Below, in pieces: positions 1 to 6,378 of a stretch of DNA of 39,764 nucleotides. The notes beneath the pieces were generated by a model. The model saw nothing but the letters and a program-made list of their open reading frames with translations, was not told the DNA's origin and ran no database searches. This stretch comes from Candidatus Doudnabacteria bacterium. GTDB taxonomy: Bacteria > Patescibacteriota > Doudnabacteria > UBA920. Position 1 is the stretch's first letter, and each line of letters opens with the position of its first letter. Both the position numbers and the translations under genes were made by a program. The stretch is from assembly GCA_023245895.1 (NCBI GenBank), contig JAHFJJ010000004.1:26714-66477 (forward strand). Direction: 5' to 3'.

Positions 1-376
1 CGGTTGACGGCGGTTCTGTCAGGTCTTCCAGCCTGCAAAACTTTGATTCTATATTTAACACAGCCGGCAATTTTACGGCCAGGGTTTCCAGCGGCGACGG
101 GCAAAATGCCAATTGTAGCCTGGTGGTCAATCCTCCGGCGGGCAATCCTCCAACCCGCGCCACCTTATTCTGCGTTGTCAAACCTGCTACTTCGGTTCCT
201 GTCGGCACCACGGTTAACTTTGCTGTGGGCGGCGGCGATGGCAACTACAGCTGGACGGTTGACGGCGGTTCTGTCAGGTCTTCCAGCCTGCAAAACTTTG
301 ATTCTATATTTAACACAGCCGGCAATTTTACGGCCAGGGTTTCCAGCGGCGACGGGCAAAATGCCAATTGTAGCCT
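1..376 (+). repeat. 121-bp exact direct repeat inside the surface-protein gene
   Basis: Bases 1-121 are identical to 256-376, a period of 255 bp (85 codons), so one Ig/PKD-like unit is duplicated in frame. The identity runs to the window edge, so the repeat may extend further upstream. Identity at synonymous sites as well points to recent duplication or gene conversion. Confidence 0.95.
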
Positions 377-1688
377 AACGGTTAATTCCGCCGCCTGCGT
401 TGTCAATACCGCCGCGGTCTTAACTGCCTCGGCCTTAACCAGAAACGGCTCTACTTACTCTACAACTTTAACCTGGTCATCCAGCGGCAGTAACCAAATT
501 AGGATTGCCCAAATTATTTCCGGCGGCTCCGAAACCGTTTTAACTGTGGGCTCTGCCGGCGGCAGTGTGAATGTTACCGGCTTGGCCGCGGGTACTACCT
601 ACGTCTTTAGGATGTATGATGCCAGCAGCTGCGGCAGGCTGTTAACTTTAGTCCAGGTTGTAACTCCGGGCAATCCCGGCCAGCTCATCTGCACTAACGC
701 CCCGACCGCAAATATTGACGAAGAAGTCATATTTACAGCTTCTAACGGGACAGCTCCCTTTACCTGGAAAACCAGTACGGATACTTTCCTCAACAGGCCT
801 GCTTCTTTTGCAGTGCGCTTTCAGGGGTCCGGCAGTAAGTTGGTGACTGTAACCAGCTCTGATGGTCGGGTAGCGGATTGTAATATTTTCATCAGTCCTC
901 CTGCCTCTATCCCTGCCGGCAACGGCAGCTGCAACAACAGTTCCAATTCCTGCAATAACAATAACAACACCAACAACCAGGGCGGCAACAGCGGTAATAA
1001 TAGCAGCAACCAGAGCAACCAAAATAACATCAACGGCAATAACAACACTGTTACCAACACCAACAACAATTGTGTAAATAATTCCTGCAACAATGTCAAT
1101 ACCTACAGCTATAATTACCAGCAGCCCAATTATTCCCAAACCAGCTACTATTCCCAGGCGGCTTACCAGCCTAATGTTTTGGGCGGTAATGTTGGCCTTA
1201 CTTACAGCAAGCGCGCGGTTAACGAAACAAAAAACGCGGACGCCACAACTGTCAATGCTTCACGCGAGGATTTTATTACCTACACTTTAACCGTGGCCAA
1301 TAACGGCAACACGCCGGCGAATAATTTCATCATTACCGATGATTTGTCCCAGGTCCTGCCTTACGCGGACATGGTGGACAACGGCGGCGGCAGTTTGGGC
1401 GGCAACACTATTAACTATCCGGGCATTACAGTCCCGGCGGGCGGCAGTGTTTCCAGGAGCTTTAAAGTCAGGGTAAAGTTTTCCCTGGCCCCAAACCTTA
1501 GCTACAGCATGAGCAACACTTACGGCAATACCGTTGCAATCCGCATTAACGCGCCGCAAGTCTTGGGAGCTTTTGTTGCCCCTAAAACCGGTGTGGAAAC
1601 TATGGGCTTTACTTTCGCCGGAATGTTCACCGCCGCGTTCGTGGCTTTAAAAAAGAGAAAAGGTTTAATGAAGTTGATATTCACCTAA
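1..1688 (+). CDS. Wall-anchored surface protein with PKD-like repeats, Asn-rich linker and DUF11 domain (5' partial)
   Basis: The reading frame is open from the left edge (first full codon at base 3), so the true start lies outside the window; the ATG at 123 is internal. Visible in order: two copies of an 85-residue Ig/PKD-like unit, further beta-rich domains with paired cysteines, an Asn-dominated stretch (about 925-1100), a Tyr/Gln-rich linker, a DUF11-type domain (about 1200-1550) and a C-terminus with PKTG, a hydrophobic segment and KKRKG. That last arrangement matches a sortase cell-wall sorting signal (LPXTG class, here APKTG). Established: DUF11 and PKD domains are common in large extracellular adhesins. 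Inference: a surface adhesin or S-layer-like protein attached by sortase; no sortase gene is in the window. A strong terminator follows directly. Confidence 0.8.
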   Translation, partial: VDGGSVRSSSLQNFDSIFNTAGNFTARVSSGDGQNANCSLVVNPPAGNPPTRATLFCVVKPATSVPVGTTVNFAVGGGDGNYSWTVDGGSVRSSSLQNFDSIFNTAGNFTARVSSGDGQNANCSLTVNSAACVVNTAAVLTASALTRNGSTYSTTLTWSSSGSNQIRIAQIISGGSETVLTVGSAGGSVNVTGLAAGTTYVFRMYDASSCGRLLTLVQVVTPGNPGQLICTNAPTANIDEEVIFTASNGTAPFTWKTSTDTFLNRPASFAVRFQGSGSKLVTVTSSDGRVADCNIFISPPASIPAGNGSCNNSSNSCNNNNNTNNQGGNSGNNSSNQSNQNNINGNNNTVTNTNNNCVNNSCNNVNTYSYNYQQPNYSQTSYYSQAAYQPNVLGGNVGLTYSKRAVNETKNADATTVNASREDFITYTLTVANNGNTPANNFIITDDLSQVLPYADMVDNGGGSLGGNTINYPGITVPAGGSVSRSFKVRVKFSLAPNLSYSMSNTYGNTVAIRINAPQVLGAFVAPKTGVETMGFTFAGMFTAAFVALKKRKGLMKLIFT

Positions 1689-1700
1689 AAATAATAAAAA

Positions 1701-1739
1701 ATATAAAACCGCCCCTTGAATATAGGGGCGGTTTTATAT
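1701..1739 (+). terminator. Rho-independent terminator of the surface-protein gene
   Basis: A perfect 15-bp stem (1701-1715 with 1725-1739) contains a GC-rich core (ACCGCCCC/GGGGCGGT) and ends in a T-rich 3' arm. It lies 12 nt after the stop codon. Confidence 0.9.
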
Positions 1740-1758
1740 AACAGTTGACAACCCTAAG

Positions 1759-1812
1759 TGTAGTTGCCTGATTTATCAGGCTTTTGATAGCTCGATAAAT
1801 CGAGCAACTACA
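1759..1812. repeat. REP-like element with GTAG/CTAC ends and two inner hairpins
   Basis: The outer arms TGTAGTTGC (1759-1767) and GCAACTACA (1804-1812) are complementary. Inside are two smaller palindromes, CTGATTTATCAG and CTCGATAAATCGAG, giving a Y-shaped fold. The same plan recurs at 36678-36728, inside a gene, and at 39380-39432. A GTAG tetranucleotide beside a palindrome is typical of REP sequences mobilised by RAYT transposases; no RAYT gene is in the window. Confidence 0.8.
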
Positions 1813-1871
1813 AATAATATCAACAAAATTAAAAATATGCTAAGTATTGTGAATTATTATGGTTTTTTGAA

Positions 1872-1899
1872 TTGCAAAATTATGCAAAACTGTTATTAT
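1872..1899 (+). promoter_or_regulatory. Possible sigma70-type promoter for the small membrane-protein gene
   Basis: TTGCAA (1872-1877) and TATTAT (1894-1899) are separated by 16 nt. The leader that follows contains a small CCTTC-TTA-GAAGG hairpin whose right arm overlaps a Shine-Dalgarno-like AAGGAGG (1931-1937). Confidence 0.4.
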
Positions 1900-1983
1900 T
1901 AAGCTAAACAAAGGGAGTTAGCCTTCTTAGAAGGAGGTTTGGGTAGTTCACCACATAGTTTCTTAAACGCTCTTGGAGGTGTT

Positions 1984-2148
1984 ATGGGTGACGGAAAGAA
2001 AGCCGGATTTTGGATGGTTGCCTTGGCTTTTAGCCTATGGTGCTCCTGGCCTTATCTCAGGGATTTTTCTTTTAGCGGCGGGAAGCCCCAGCCGGTCCAA
2101 CGTATTGTTGTATTGCCGGTCGCGGTAAGGCCGGTTTGCGCGCGATGA
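1984..2148 (+). CDS. Small putative membrane protein (54 aa), unrecognised
   Basis: The ATG at 1984 follows a GGAGG at 1975-1979, and the frame ends in TGA at 2146-2148. The peptide is basic at its start (GDGKKAG), has one hydrophobic, tryptophan-containing segment (FWMVALAFSLWCSWPYL), then a polar stretch and a second valine-rich patch. It stands alone between two terminators with its own possible promoter, so it is either an independent small gene or part of a structured RNA transcript. No family is recognised. An upstream TTG at 1939 would extend the frame but lies only 1 nt after AAGGAGG, too close to be a good start. Confidence 0.45.
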   Translation: MGDGKKAGFWMVALAFSLWCSWPYLRDFSFSGGKPQPVQRIVVLPVAVRPVCAR

Positions 2149-2167
2149 TCGGCGGAAGTTTAAGCAT

Positions 2168-2197
2168 AAGGGATTTAGCCAGACGGCTAAATCCCTT
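2168..2197 (+). terminator. Hairpin, likely terminator after the small gene
   Basis: A perfect 13-bp stem (2168-2180 with 2185-2197) has the 4-nt loop AGAC. The T-tract after it is short, so termination is likely but may be inefficient. Confidence 0.65.
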
Positions 2198-2252
2198 TAC
2201 TATTTGCAATGTAATTATTTAGTGCTATTATTAAATCATCGAAAACAAAAAT

Positions 2253-2285
2253 AAACAGCTGGGACGGCTGTTTTTTGTTGTTTTA
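2253..2285 (+). terminator. Second terminator-like hairpin upstream of galE-like gene
   Basis: AAACAGC (2253-2259) pairs with GCTGTTT (2267-2273) and is followed by a T-rich tract broken only by two G residues. It gives a second stop signal before the next gene. Confidence 0.6.
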
Positions 2286-2306
2286 AATTAATTTTTCTTG
2301 TATTAT

Positions 2307-3470
2307 ATGGATAATCGTTATTTATTGGAATTAATAAATGAAGCTAAAAACCGTGGGGGAGGGTTAATTTTAAGCTATGAAGAAAAGCCAGCGGTTGTGG
2401 TTTTAACAGTCGATAAATACAACGAATTTTTAAAACAAAACACGCCGCCTTATTCTAAGTTAGACAAGGCGGATAAACAAGAATTTATGGGCCAAGAAAA
2501 ATCCAAAGTTTTAGTGACCGGCGGGGCAGGCTACATTGGCGGGCATTTGGTCAGCGAGCTGGTGAAAAAAAACTTTGAAGTCGTTGTTTTGGACAATTTA
2601 TCCACGGGTAAAAAAGAAAATTTAGACCCGGCCGCGGTTTTCGTGGAAGGGGATTTGGGCGACGAAAGCCTGCTGAAAGATTTGTTTGCCAACAACCAGT
2701 TTGAAGCAGTTTTCCATATGGCCGCCAGTTTGGAAGTGGAAGAGTCGGTTCGGGAGCCGGCCAAATATTTTGAAAATAATGTGGTGAATTTAGCCAGGCT
2801 TTTAAAGGCCATGGAAGAAGCCGGCGTAAAGAAAATTATTTTTTCCTCCTCGGCCGCAGTTTACGGCCAGCCTGAACATACGCCAATAACCGAAAATTCT
2901 CCGCTTAAGCCGCAGAACCCATACGGCTACACAAAGCTTTTGGGCGAAAGGCTTATAAAATATTTTTGCGAATACATGGGTTTTACGGCTACAATTTTTC
3001 GTTATTTTAACGCCTGCGGTTTTAATCCCGCTACTCATATTACACCCACCCACCAGTCGCATTTAGTCTACAACGTCATGCTGGTGGCAAAAGGCGACAG
3101 GCCGGCTTTGCAGGTTTTTGGAAATGACTACCCGACTTCCGACGGCACATGCGTGCGCGACTATGTGCATGTTTTGGATATTGCCTTGCCTCACATTTTG
3201 GCTTTGGAGAGAATGCGCGAAGGCGCCGGCCCGTTTGAAGTTTATAACATAGGCACAGGCAAAGGCTCCAGCGTGGCCCAGGTTGCCAACGCCGCTTCCG
3301 AAGTTTTAAATAAAATCATCCCCATGGACATGGCGCCGCGCCGCGCCGGCGACCCGGCGGCTTTGACTGCCGATAACTCAAAATTGACGAATCAGTTGGG
3401 GTATAGGTTAAACCATAGCAGTTTGGAAAATATTATCAGGACATCGTGGGAAGTAATGAAAGATATGTAA
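2307..3470 (+). CDS. galE: UDP-glucose 4-epimerase-like SDR protein with a Phd/YefM-like N-terminal extension
   Basis: From about residue 60 the protein is a full-length GalE-type extended SDR epimerase. It has the NAD-binding VTGGAGYIGGH motif, SSSAAVYG with the catalytic Ser, and the YGYTK (YxxxK) catalytic pair, then the substrate region (VRDYVHVLDIA, EVYNIGTGKG). The expected role is interconversion of UDP-glucose and UDP-galactose or an N-acetyl analogue for the glycans made by neighbouring genes. The first roughly 55 residues (MDNRYLLELINEAKN...LILSYEEKPAVVVLTVDKYNEFL) are not part of GalE and resemble the strand-helix core of Phd/YefM antitoxins. No Shine-Dalgarno is seen at 2307. A TATTAT box abuts this ATG, so initiation at TTG 2298 or at the internal ATG 2487, which would give a normal-length GalE, is possible. 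Confidence 0.8.
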   Translation: MDNRYLLELINEAKNRGGGLILSYEEKPAVVVLTVDKYNEFLKQNTPPYSKLDKADKQEFMGQEKSKVLVTGGAGYIGGHLVSELVKKNFEVVVLDNLSTGKKENLDPAAVFVEGDLGDESLLKDLFANNQFEAVFHMAASLEVEESVREPAKYFENNVVNLARLLKAMEEAGVKKIIFSSSAAVYGQPEHTPITENSPLKPQNPYGYTKLLGERLIKYFCEYMGFTATIFRYFNACGFNPATHITPTHQSHLVYNVMLVAKGDRPALQVFGNDYPTSDGTCVRDYVHVLDIALPHILALERMREGAGPFEVYNIGTGKGSSVAQVANAASEVLNKIIPMDMAPRRAGDPAALTADNSKLTNQLGYRLNHSSLENIIRTSWEVMKDM

Positions 3471-3551
3471 TTAGATATTGGTAGATATAAAATTGATATT
3501 GAAGAATTTTTTAGTATCTAAAATATCCCAATATCTATAAAGTATCTTTAA
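3471..3551. repeat. Iterated-word inverted-repeat spacer 1 (TAGATATTGG words)
   Basis: Tandem variants of the word TAGATATTGG/GATATTG fill the spacer and are repeated in inverse orientation. TAGATATTGG (3472-3481) pairs perfectly with CCAATATCTA (3528-3537). It starts right after the galE stop. Confidence 0.8.
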
Positions 3552-3573
3552 TCCGAAACAAATCCGGCGCAAT

Positions 3574-3600
3574 CCCGTCTATATAAGGTAGGCGGGTTTT
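3574..3600 (+). terminator. Rho-independent terminator after galE-like gene
   Basis: CCCGTCTA (3574-3581) pairs with TAGGCGGG (3589-3596) through one G-U pair, followed by TTTT. Confidence 0.7.
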
Positions 3601-3604
3601 GTGT

Positions 3605-3610
3605 TATAAT
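3605..3610 (+). promoter_or_regulatory. -10 box for the GT2 gene
   Basis: A consensus TATAAT lies 22 nt upstream of the ATG at 3633 and directly behind the preceding terminator. No good -35 is visible. Confidence 0.5.
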
Positions 3611-3632
3611 AAAGGCAATTAATAATACAAAA

Positions 3633-4394
3633 ATGAATGAAAAAATGTCCGCCGGAGGCGGATCCGCCTTTGGCGGACAAAAATTATCCGTAGTTATTCC
3701 CGCGTATAACGAAGCAAGCCGCATTAGCCACACTTTGCTGGCGGTAAGCGACTATTTAAAAAACCAGGCGTACGAGTACGAAATTTTAGTGGTCAACGAC
3801 GGCTCCAAAGACAACACAGCCGGGGTTGTTAGGGACTTAGAGCCATCAATACAGAATTTACATCTTATCGACAACAAAGAAAACCACGGCAAAGGCTGGG
3901 TAACCAAACAGGGCATGCTGGCGGCCACGGGCGATGTCCGTTTGTTTATGGACGCGGACAATTCCACGGCGGTTGATGAAGTTGAAAAAATGCTTCCCTT
4001 ATTTGACCAGGGTTATGAGGTTGTAATCGGCTCGCGCAGGATTCAGGGTTCGGTAATTACCGTCCACCAGCCGTGGTTTAGGGATTTTTTAGGCGGCGTG
4101 TTTAGGCTTATTGTCCATACTGCTGTCCCCATTGGCGTAACCGACTCGCAATGCGGTTTTAAAGCTTTTTCCGGCACAGCCGCGCAGGCGATTTTTCCCA
4201 AGCAAAGCATTTATAGGTGGGCTTTTGACGTAGAAATACTAGCCCTGGCCCGGAAAATGGGTTTTAAGCTTAAGGAAGTGCCCATAACCTGGATAAACGA
4301 TACCGAAAGCCACGTAAAACTTAGCGGCATGGTAAGCATGCTTGTGGAAGTTTTACAGGTCAGGCTGAATTTGTGGGCGGGAAAGTATAAATAA
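3633..4394 (+). CDS. GT2 family glycosyltransferase, polyprenyl/dolichyl-phosphate glucose synthase-like
   Basis: A 253-aa GT-A fold enzyme. LSVVIPAYNEASRI starts the nucleotide-binding half, VNDGSKDNT follows, the metal-binding DxD-type motif is MDADNS, and GSRR and QCGFKAF mark the acceptor half. This pattern matches the DPM1/dolichyl-phosphate beta-glucosyltransferase branch, which loads a sugar from a nucleotide donor onto a membrane polyprenyl phosphate. There is no C-terminal membrane domain, so it should act peripherally at the membrane. Residues 5-16 (MSAGGGSAFGGQ) are encoded by a GC-rich palindrome that looks inserted just after the start codon. The gene has its own TATAAT and lies between an epimerase and exported enzymes, fitting a role in surface glycan synthesis. 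Donor and acceptor cannot be read from the sequence. Confidence 0.85.
   Translation: MNEKMSAGGGSAFGGQKLSVVIPAYNEASRISHTLLAVSDYLKNQAYEYEILVVNDGSKDNTAGVVRDLEPSIQNLHLIDNKENHGKGWVTKQGMLAATGDVRLFMDADNSTAVDEVEKMLPLFDQGYEVVIGSRRIQGSVITVHQPWFRDFLGGVFRLIVHTAVPIGVTDSQCGFKAFSGTAAQAIFPKQSIYRWAFDVEILALARKMGFKLKEVPITWINDTESHVKLSGMVSMLVEVLQVRLNLWAGKYK
3647..3678. repeat. TCCGCC palindrome inserted in the GT2 coding region
   Basis: A 32-bp near-perfect palindrome with GTCCGCC / GGCGGAC ends and a central GGCGGATCCGCC encodes SAGGGSAFGG near the N-terminus. A nearly identical copy lies at 12330-12359 in another gene. Confidence 0.85.
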
Positions 4395-4415
4395 TTATTT
4401 TTAATCTGAATTTTC

Positions 4416-6293
4416 TTGTTTAAAAAATTCTCAAAGCAAAAATGGAGAAAATTTTTCTTTACGGCAACGCTCCGCTTGCTGGTTTTATTTTTTCTCCTAA
4501 CGCCGGTTTTGCCTTTTGCCCCGGCATCGGCATCGGCATCGGAAGCAGGCGGGGAGTATGTTATTAAGCTTTCTAATACTGGAAATTACGGCAGGCTGTT
4601 GGATGTCGCGCAAAATATTAACAGGAAATTTTTAGGCAATAAAAATAGCCAATTCCAAAATATCTACACTTTTACTTCAGATTACGGGCCGACTTATCTT
4701 AAAATTTTTTTAGCGGGCAATTTCGATTATTTAGAACTACAAACAGGACTACAGGCGGATACGGTTTTTGTAAACGACCCCGGGTTTACTTCTGATGCCC
4801 AAAATACGGACAAGCAATGGGGGCTGGCAAAAGCGGGCTTTAGCGATGCCTGGCAAAAAACCACCGGCAGTGAAACTAATATTGTGGCAATTATAGATAC
4901 GGGCATTGACCAGACGCACGAGGATTTGCAGGCAATAAAATACCTTCCGGGCTTTAATTTTCTTTCCGGACAGGCAATCGCCCCTGGCACGGATTCTGAC
5001 GACAATGGCCACGGAACTTTAGTTACAGGAGTATTGGGCGCTACTGTTAACAACGGACTCGGGATAGCCGGCACCAATTGGAAAATTTCCGTTATGCCGC
5101 TTAAGACTTTGGATGCCTTAGGCAAGGGTAACGCTTCGGACTTGGCCCAGGCCGTGGTTTGGGCGGCTGACCACGGCGCGCAGTTTATTAATTTAAGCGT
5201 CGGAGGCGTTGGTTTTGGCCAAGACACAACTTTGGCAAACGCCATAACTTACGCCTTTAATAAAAACATTGTAATAGTCGCGGCCGCGGGAAACGACGTG
5301 GCGGTTACCGGCGGCAACTTGGACTTGAGCCCCGTTTTCCCCATTTGCGACGACAACAATTTTAACATGGTAATCGGCGTCGCGGCTACCGACCAGAACG
5401 ACACCAAGCCGGAATTTTCCAACTACGGCAAAAATTGCATAGACGTAACCGCGCCGGGCAAAAGGATACTTTCCACCATCAATTTTGACCCTTTAAGCAA
5501 AAAACCTTCCCGCAATTCTTATGCTTACGCTTCGGGCACTTCTTTGGCCGTGCCGTTTGTCGTGGGGGAGGCGGCGCTGATAAAATCTTTATACCCGCTG
5601 GCCACCAACATCCAAATCCGCGACCGGATAATTACCACGGCCGACCCTGTTGACAATTTAAGTTTGGTCCACTGCGGCGGCAGTTCCTGCCGCGGGCTTT
5701 TGGGCGCGGGCAGGGTCAATGTCTTTAAAAGTTTGCGGACCGCCATAGAGCCGGAATTTATGGAAGGCGACTTGGTAAAAGTTACCGACTTAAACGGCGA
5801 AGTCTACCAAATTGTCGGCGGGCAAAAAAGGCTTGTTTCGGCCTTTGTTTACAACCAGCGTTTTTCCGGCGCCGCTTTTAAAACCGGCGGCTTTAACCAG
5901 CTGTCAGCCTTTCCCGAAGGCCCATATGTAACTCCTACTGACGGGACTTTGGTTAAGTACGACAAAAGCCCGACAGTTTATATTATCCAAAGCGGCAAAA
6001 AATTGCCCCTGACTTACGCCGTATTTCAGCAGAGGAAGCTGAGCTTTGCGGGCATTGGCACGTTGAGCTTTCCGGAAATGGACTCCTGGCTTACAGGCAA
6101 CTTTTATCCGCCGGCCGAAGGTACGCTGCTGAAAACCGCGCGCAGCAAAACCGTCTATTGGGTTATTGGCGAAGTTTTGCATCCAATTAATTATAATTTT
6201 TTTGCCTACAAGGGCTTGGGTATTTTTCCAATTTTGACGGTTCCGGACAAAGACATTGAGGGCTTTGCCAAAGGCGAAGCGTATATTAGGTAG
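4416..6293 (+). CDS. Exported subtilisin-family (S8) serine peptidase with C-terminal surface repeats
   Basis: 625 aa. The basic start (KKFSKQKWRK) and hydrophobic core (LRLLVLFFLLTPVLPF) ending near ASASAS form a signal peptide. The catalytic triad of S8 peptidases is intact: Asp161 in IIDTGID, His199 in NGHGT and Ser376 in SGTSLAVP, with NLSVGG and AAAGND supplying the usual oxyanion and substrate strands. After about residue 450 there are three copies of a roughly 45-residue repeat of the form GTLVK-x(5,8)-VY-I-x3-GK-x-P. The same repeat occurs in the next gene, so both proteins are probably displayed on or bound to the same surface structure. Translation starts at TTG 4416, the only initiator placed before the signal peptide; no Shine-Dalgarno is seen, and TAATCT 8 nt upstream could be a -10 box. 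Confidence 0.88.
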   Translation: MFKKFSKQKWRKFFFTATLRLLVLFFLLTPVLPFAPASASASEAGGEYVIKLSNTGNYGRLLDVAQNINRKFLGNKNSQFQNIYTFTSDYGPTYLKIFLAGNFDYLELQTGLQADTVFVNDPGFTSDAQNTDKQWGLAKAGFSDAWQKTTGSETNIVAIIDTGIDQTHEDLQAIKYLPGFNFLSGQAIAPGTDSDDNGHGTLVTGVLGATVNNGLGIAGTNWKISVMPLKTLDALGKGNASDLAQAVVWAADHGAQFINLSVGGVGFGQDTTLANAITYAFNKNIVIVAAAGNDVAVTGGNLDLSPVFPICDDNNFNMVIGVAATDQNDTKPEFSNYGKNCIDVTAPGKRILSTINFDPLSKKPSRNSYAYASGTSLAVPFVVGEAALIKSLYPLATNIQIRDRIITTADPVDNLSLVHCGGSSCRGLLGAGRVNVFKSLRTAIEPEFMEGDLVKVTDLNGEVYQIVGGQKRLVSAFVYNQRFSGAAFKTGGFNQLSAFPEGPYVTPTDGTLVKYDKSPTVYIIQSGKKLPLTYAVFQQRKLSFAGIGTLSFPEMDSWLTGNFYPPAEGTLLKTARSKTVYWVIGEVLHPINYNFFAYKGLGIFPILTVPDKDIEGFAKGEAYIR

Positions 6294-6297
6294 CGCA

Positions 6298-6374
6298 GGA
6301 TATTAGATATTAGGATATTTGATATTGTGCTTATTAGTTTCTAATATCCAATTTCCAATATCAGTCAATATCTA
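6298..6374. repeat. Iterated-word inverted-repeat spacer 2 (GATATTAG words)
   Basis: GGATATTAG (6298-6306) pairs with CTAATATCC (6341-6349), and TAGATATT (6305-6312) with AATATCTA (6367-6374). The rest consists of variants of the same word. The array ends 4 nt before the next ATG. Confidence 0.85.
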
Positions 6375-6378
6375 AACC

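Noticed and set aside
123-125. ATG at 123 as the start of the surface protein
   Set aside because: The same frame is open to the left edge and encodes the same repeat unit, so this Met is internal.
648-1139. Long reverse-strand open frames across the Asn-rich region of the surface protein
   Set aside because: They mirror repetitive AAC/AAT codons of the forward gene and give Val/Leu-only proteins without start signals.
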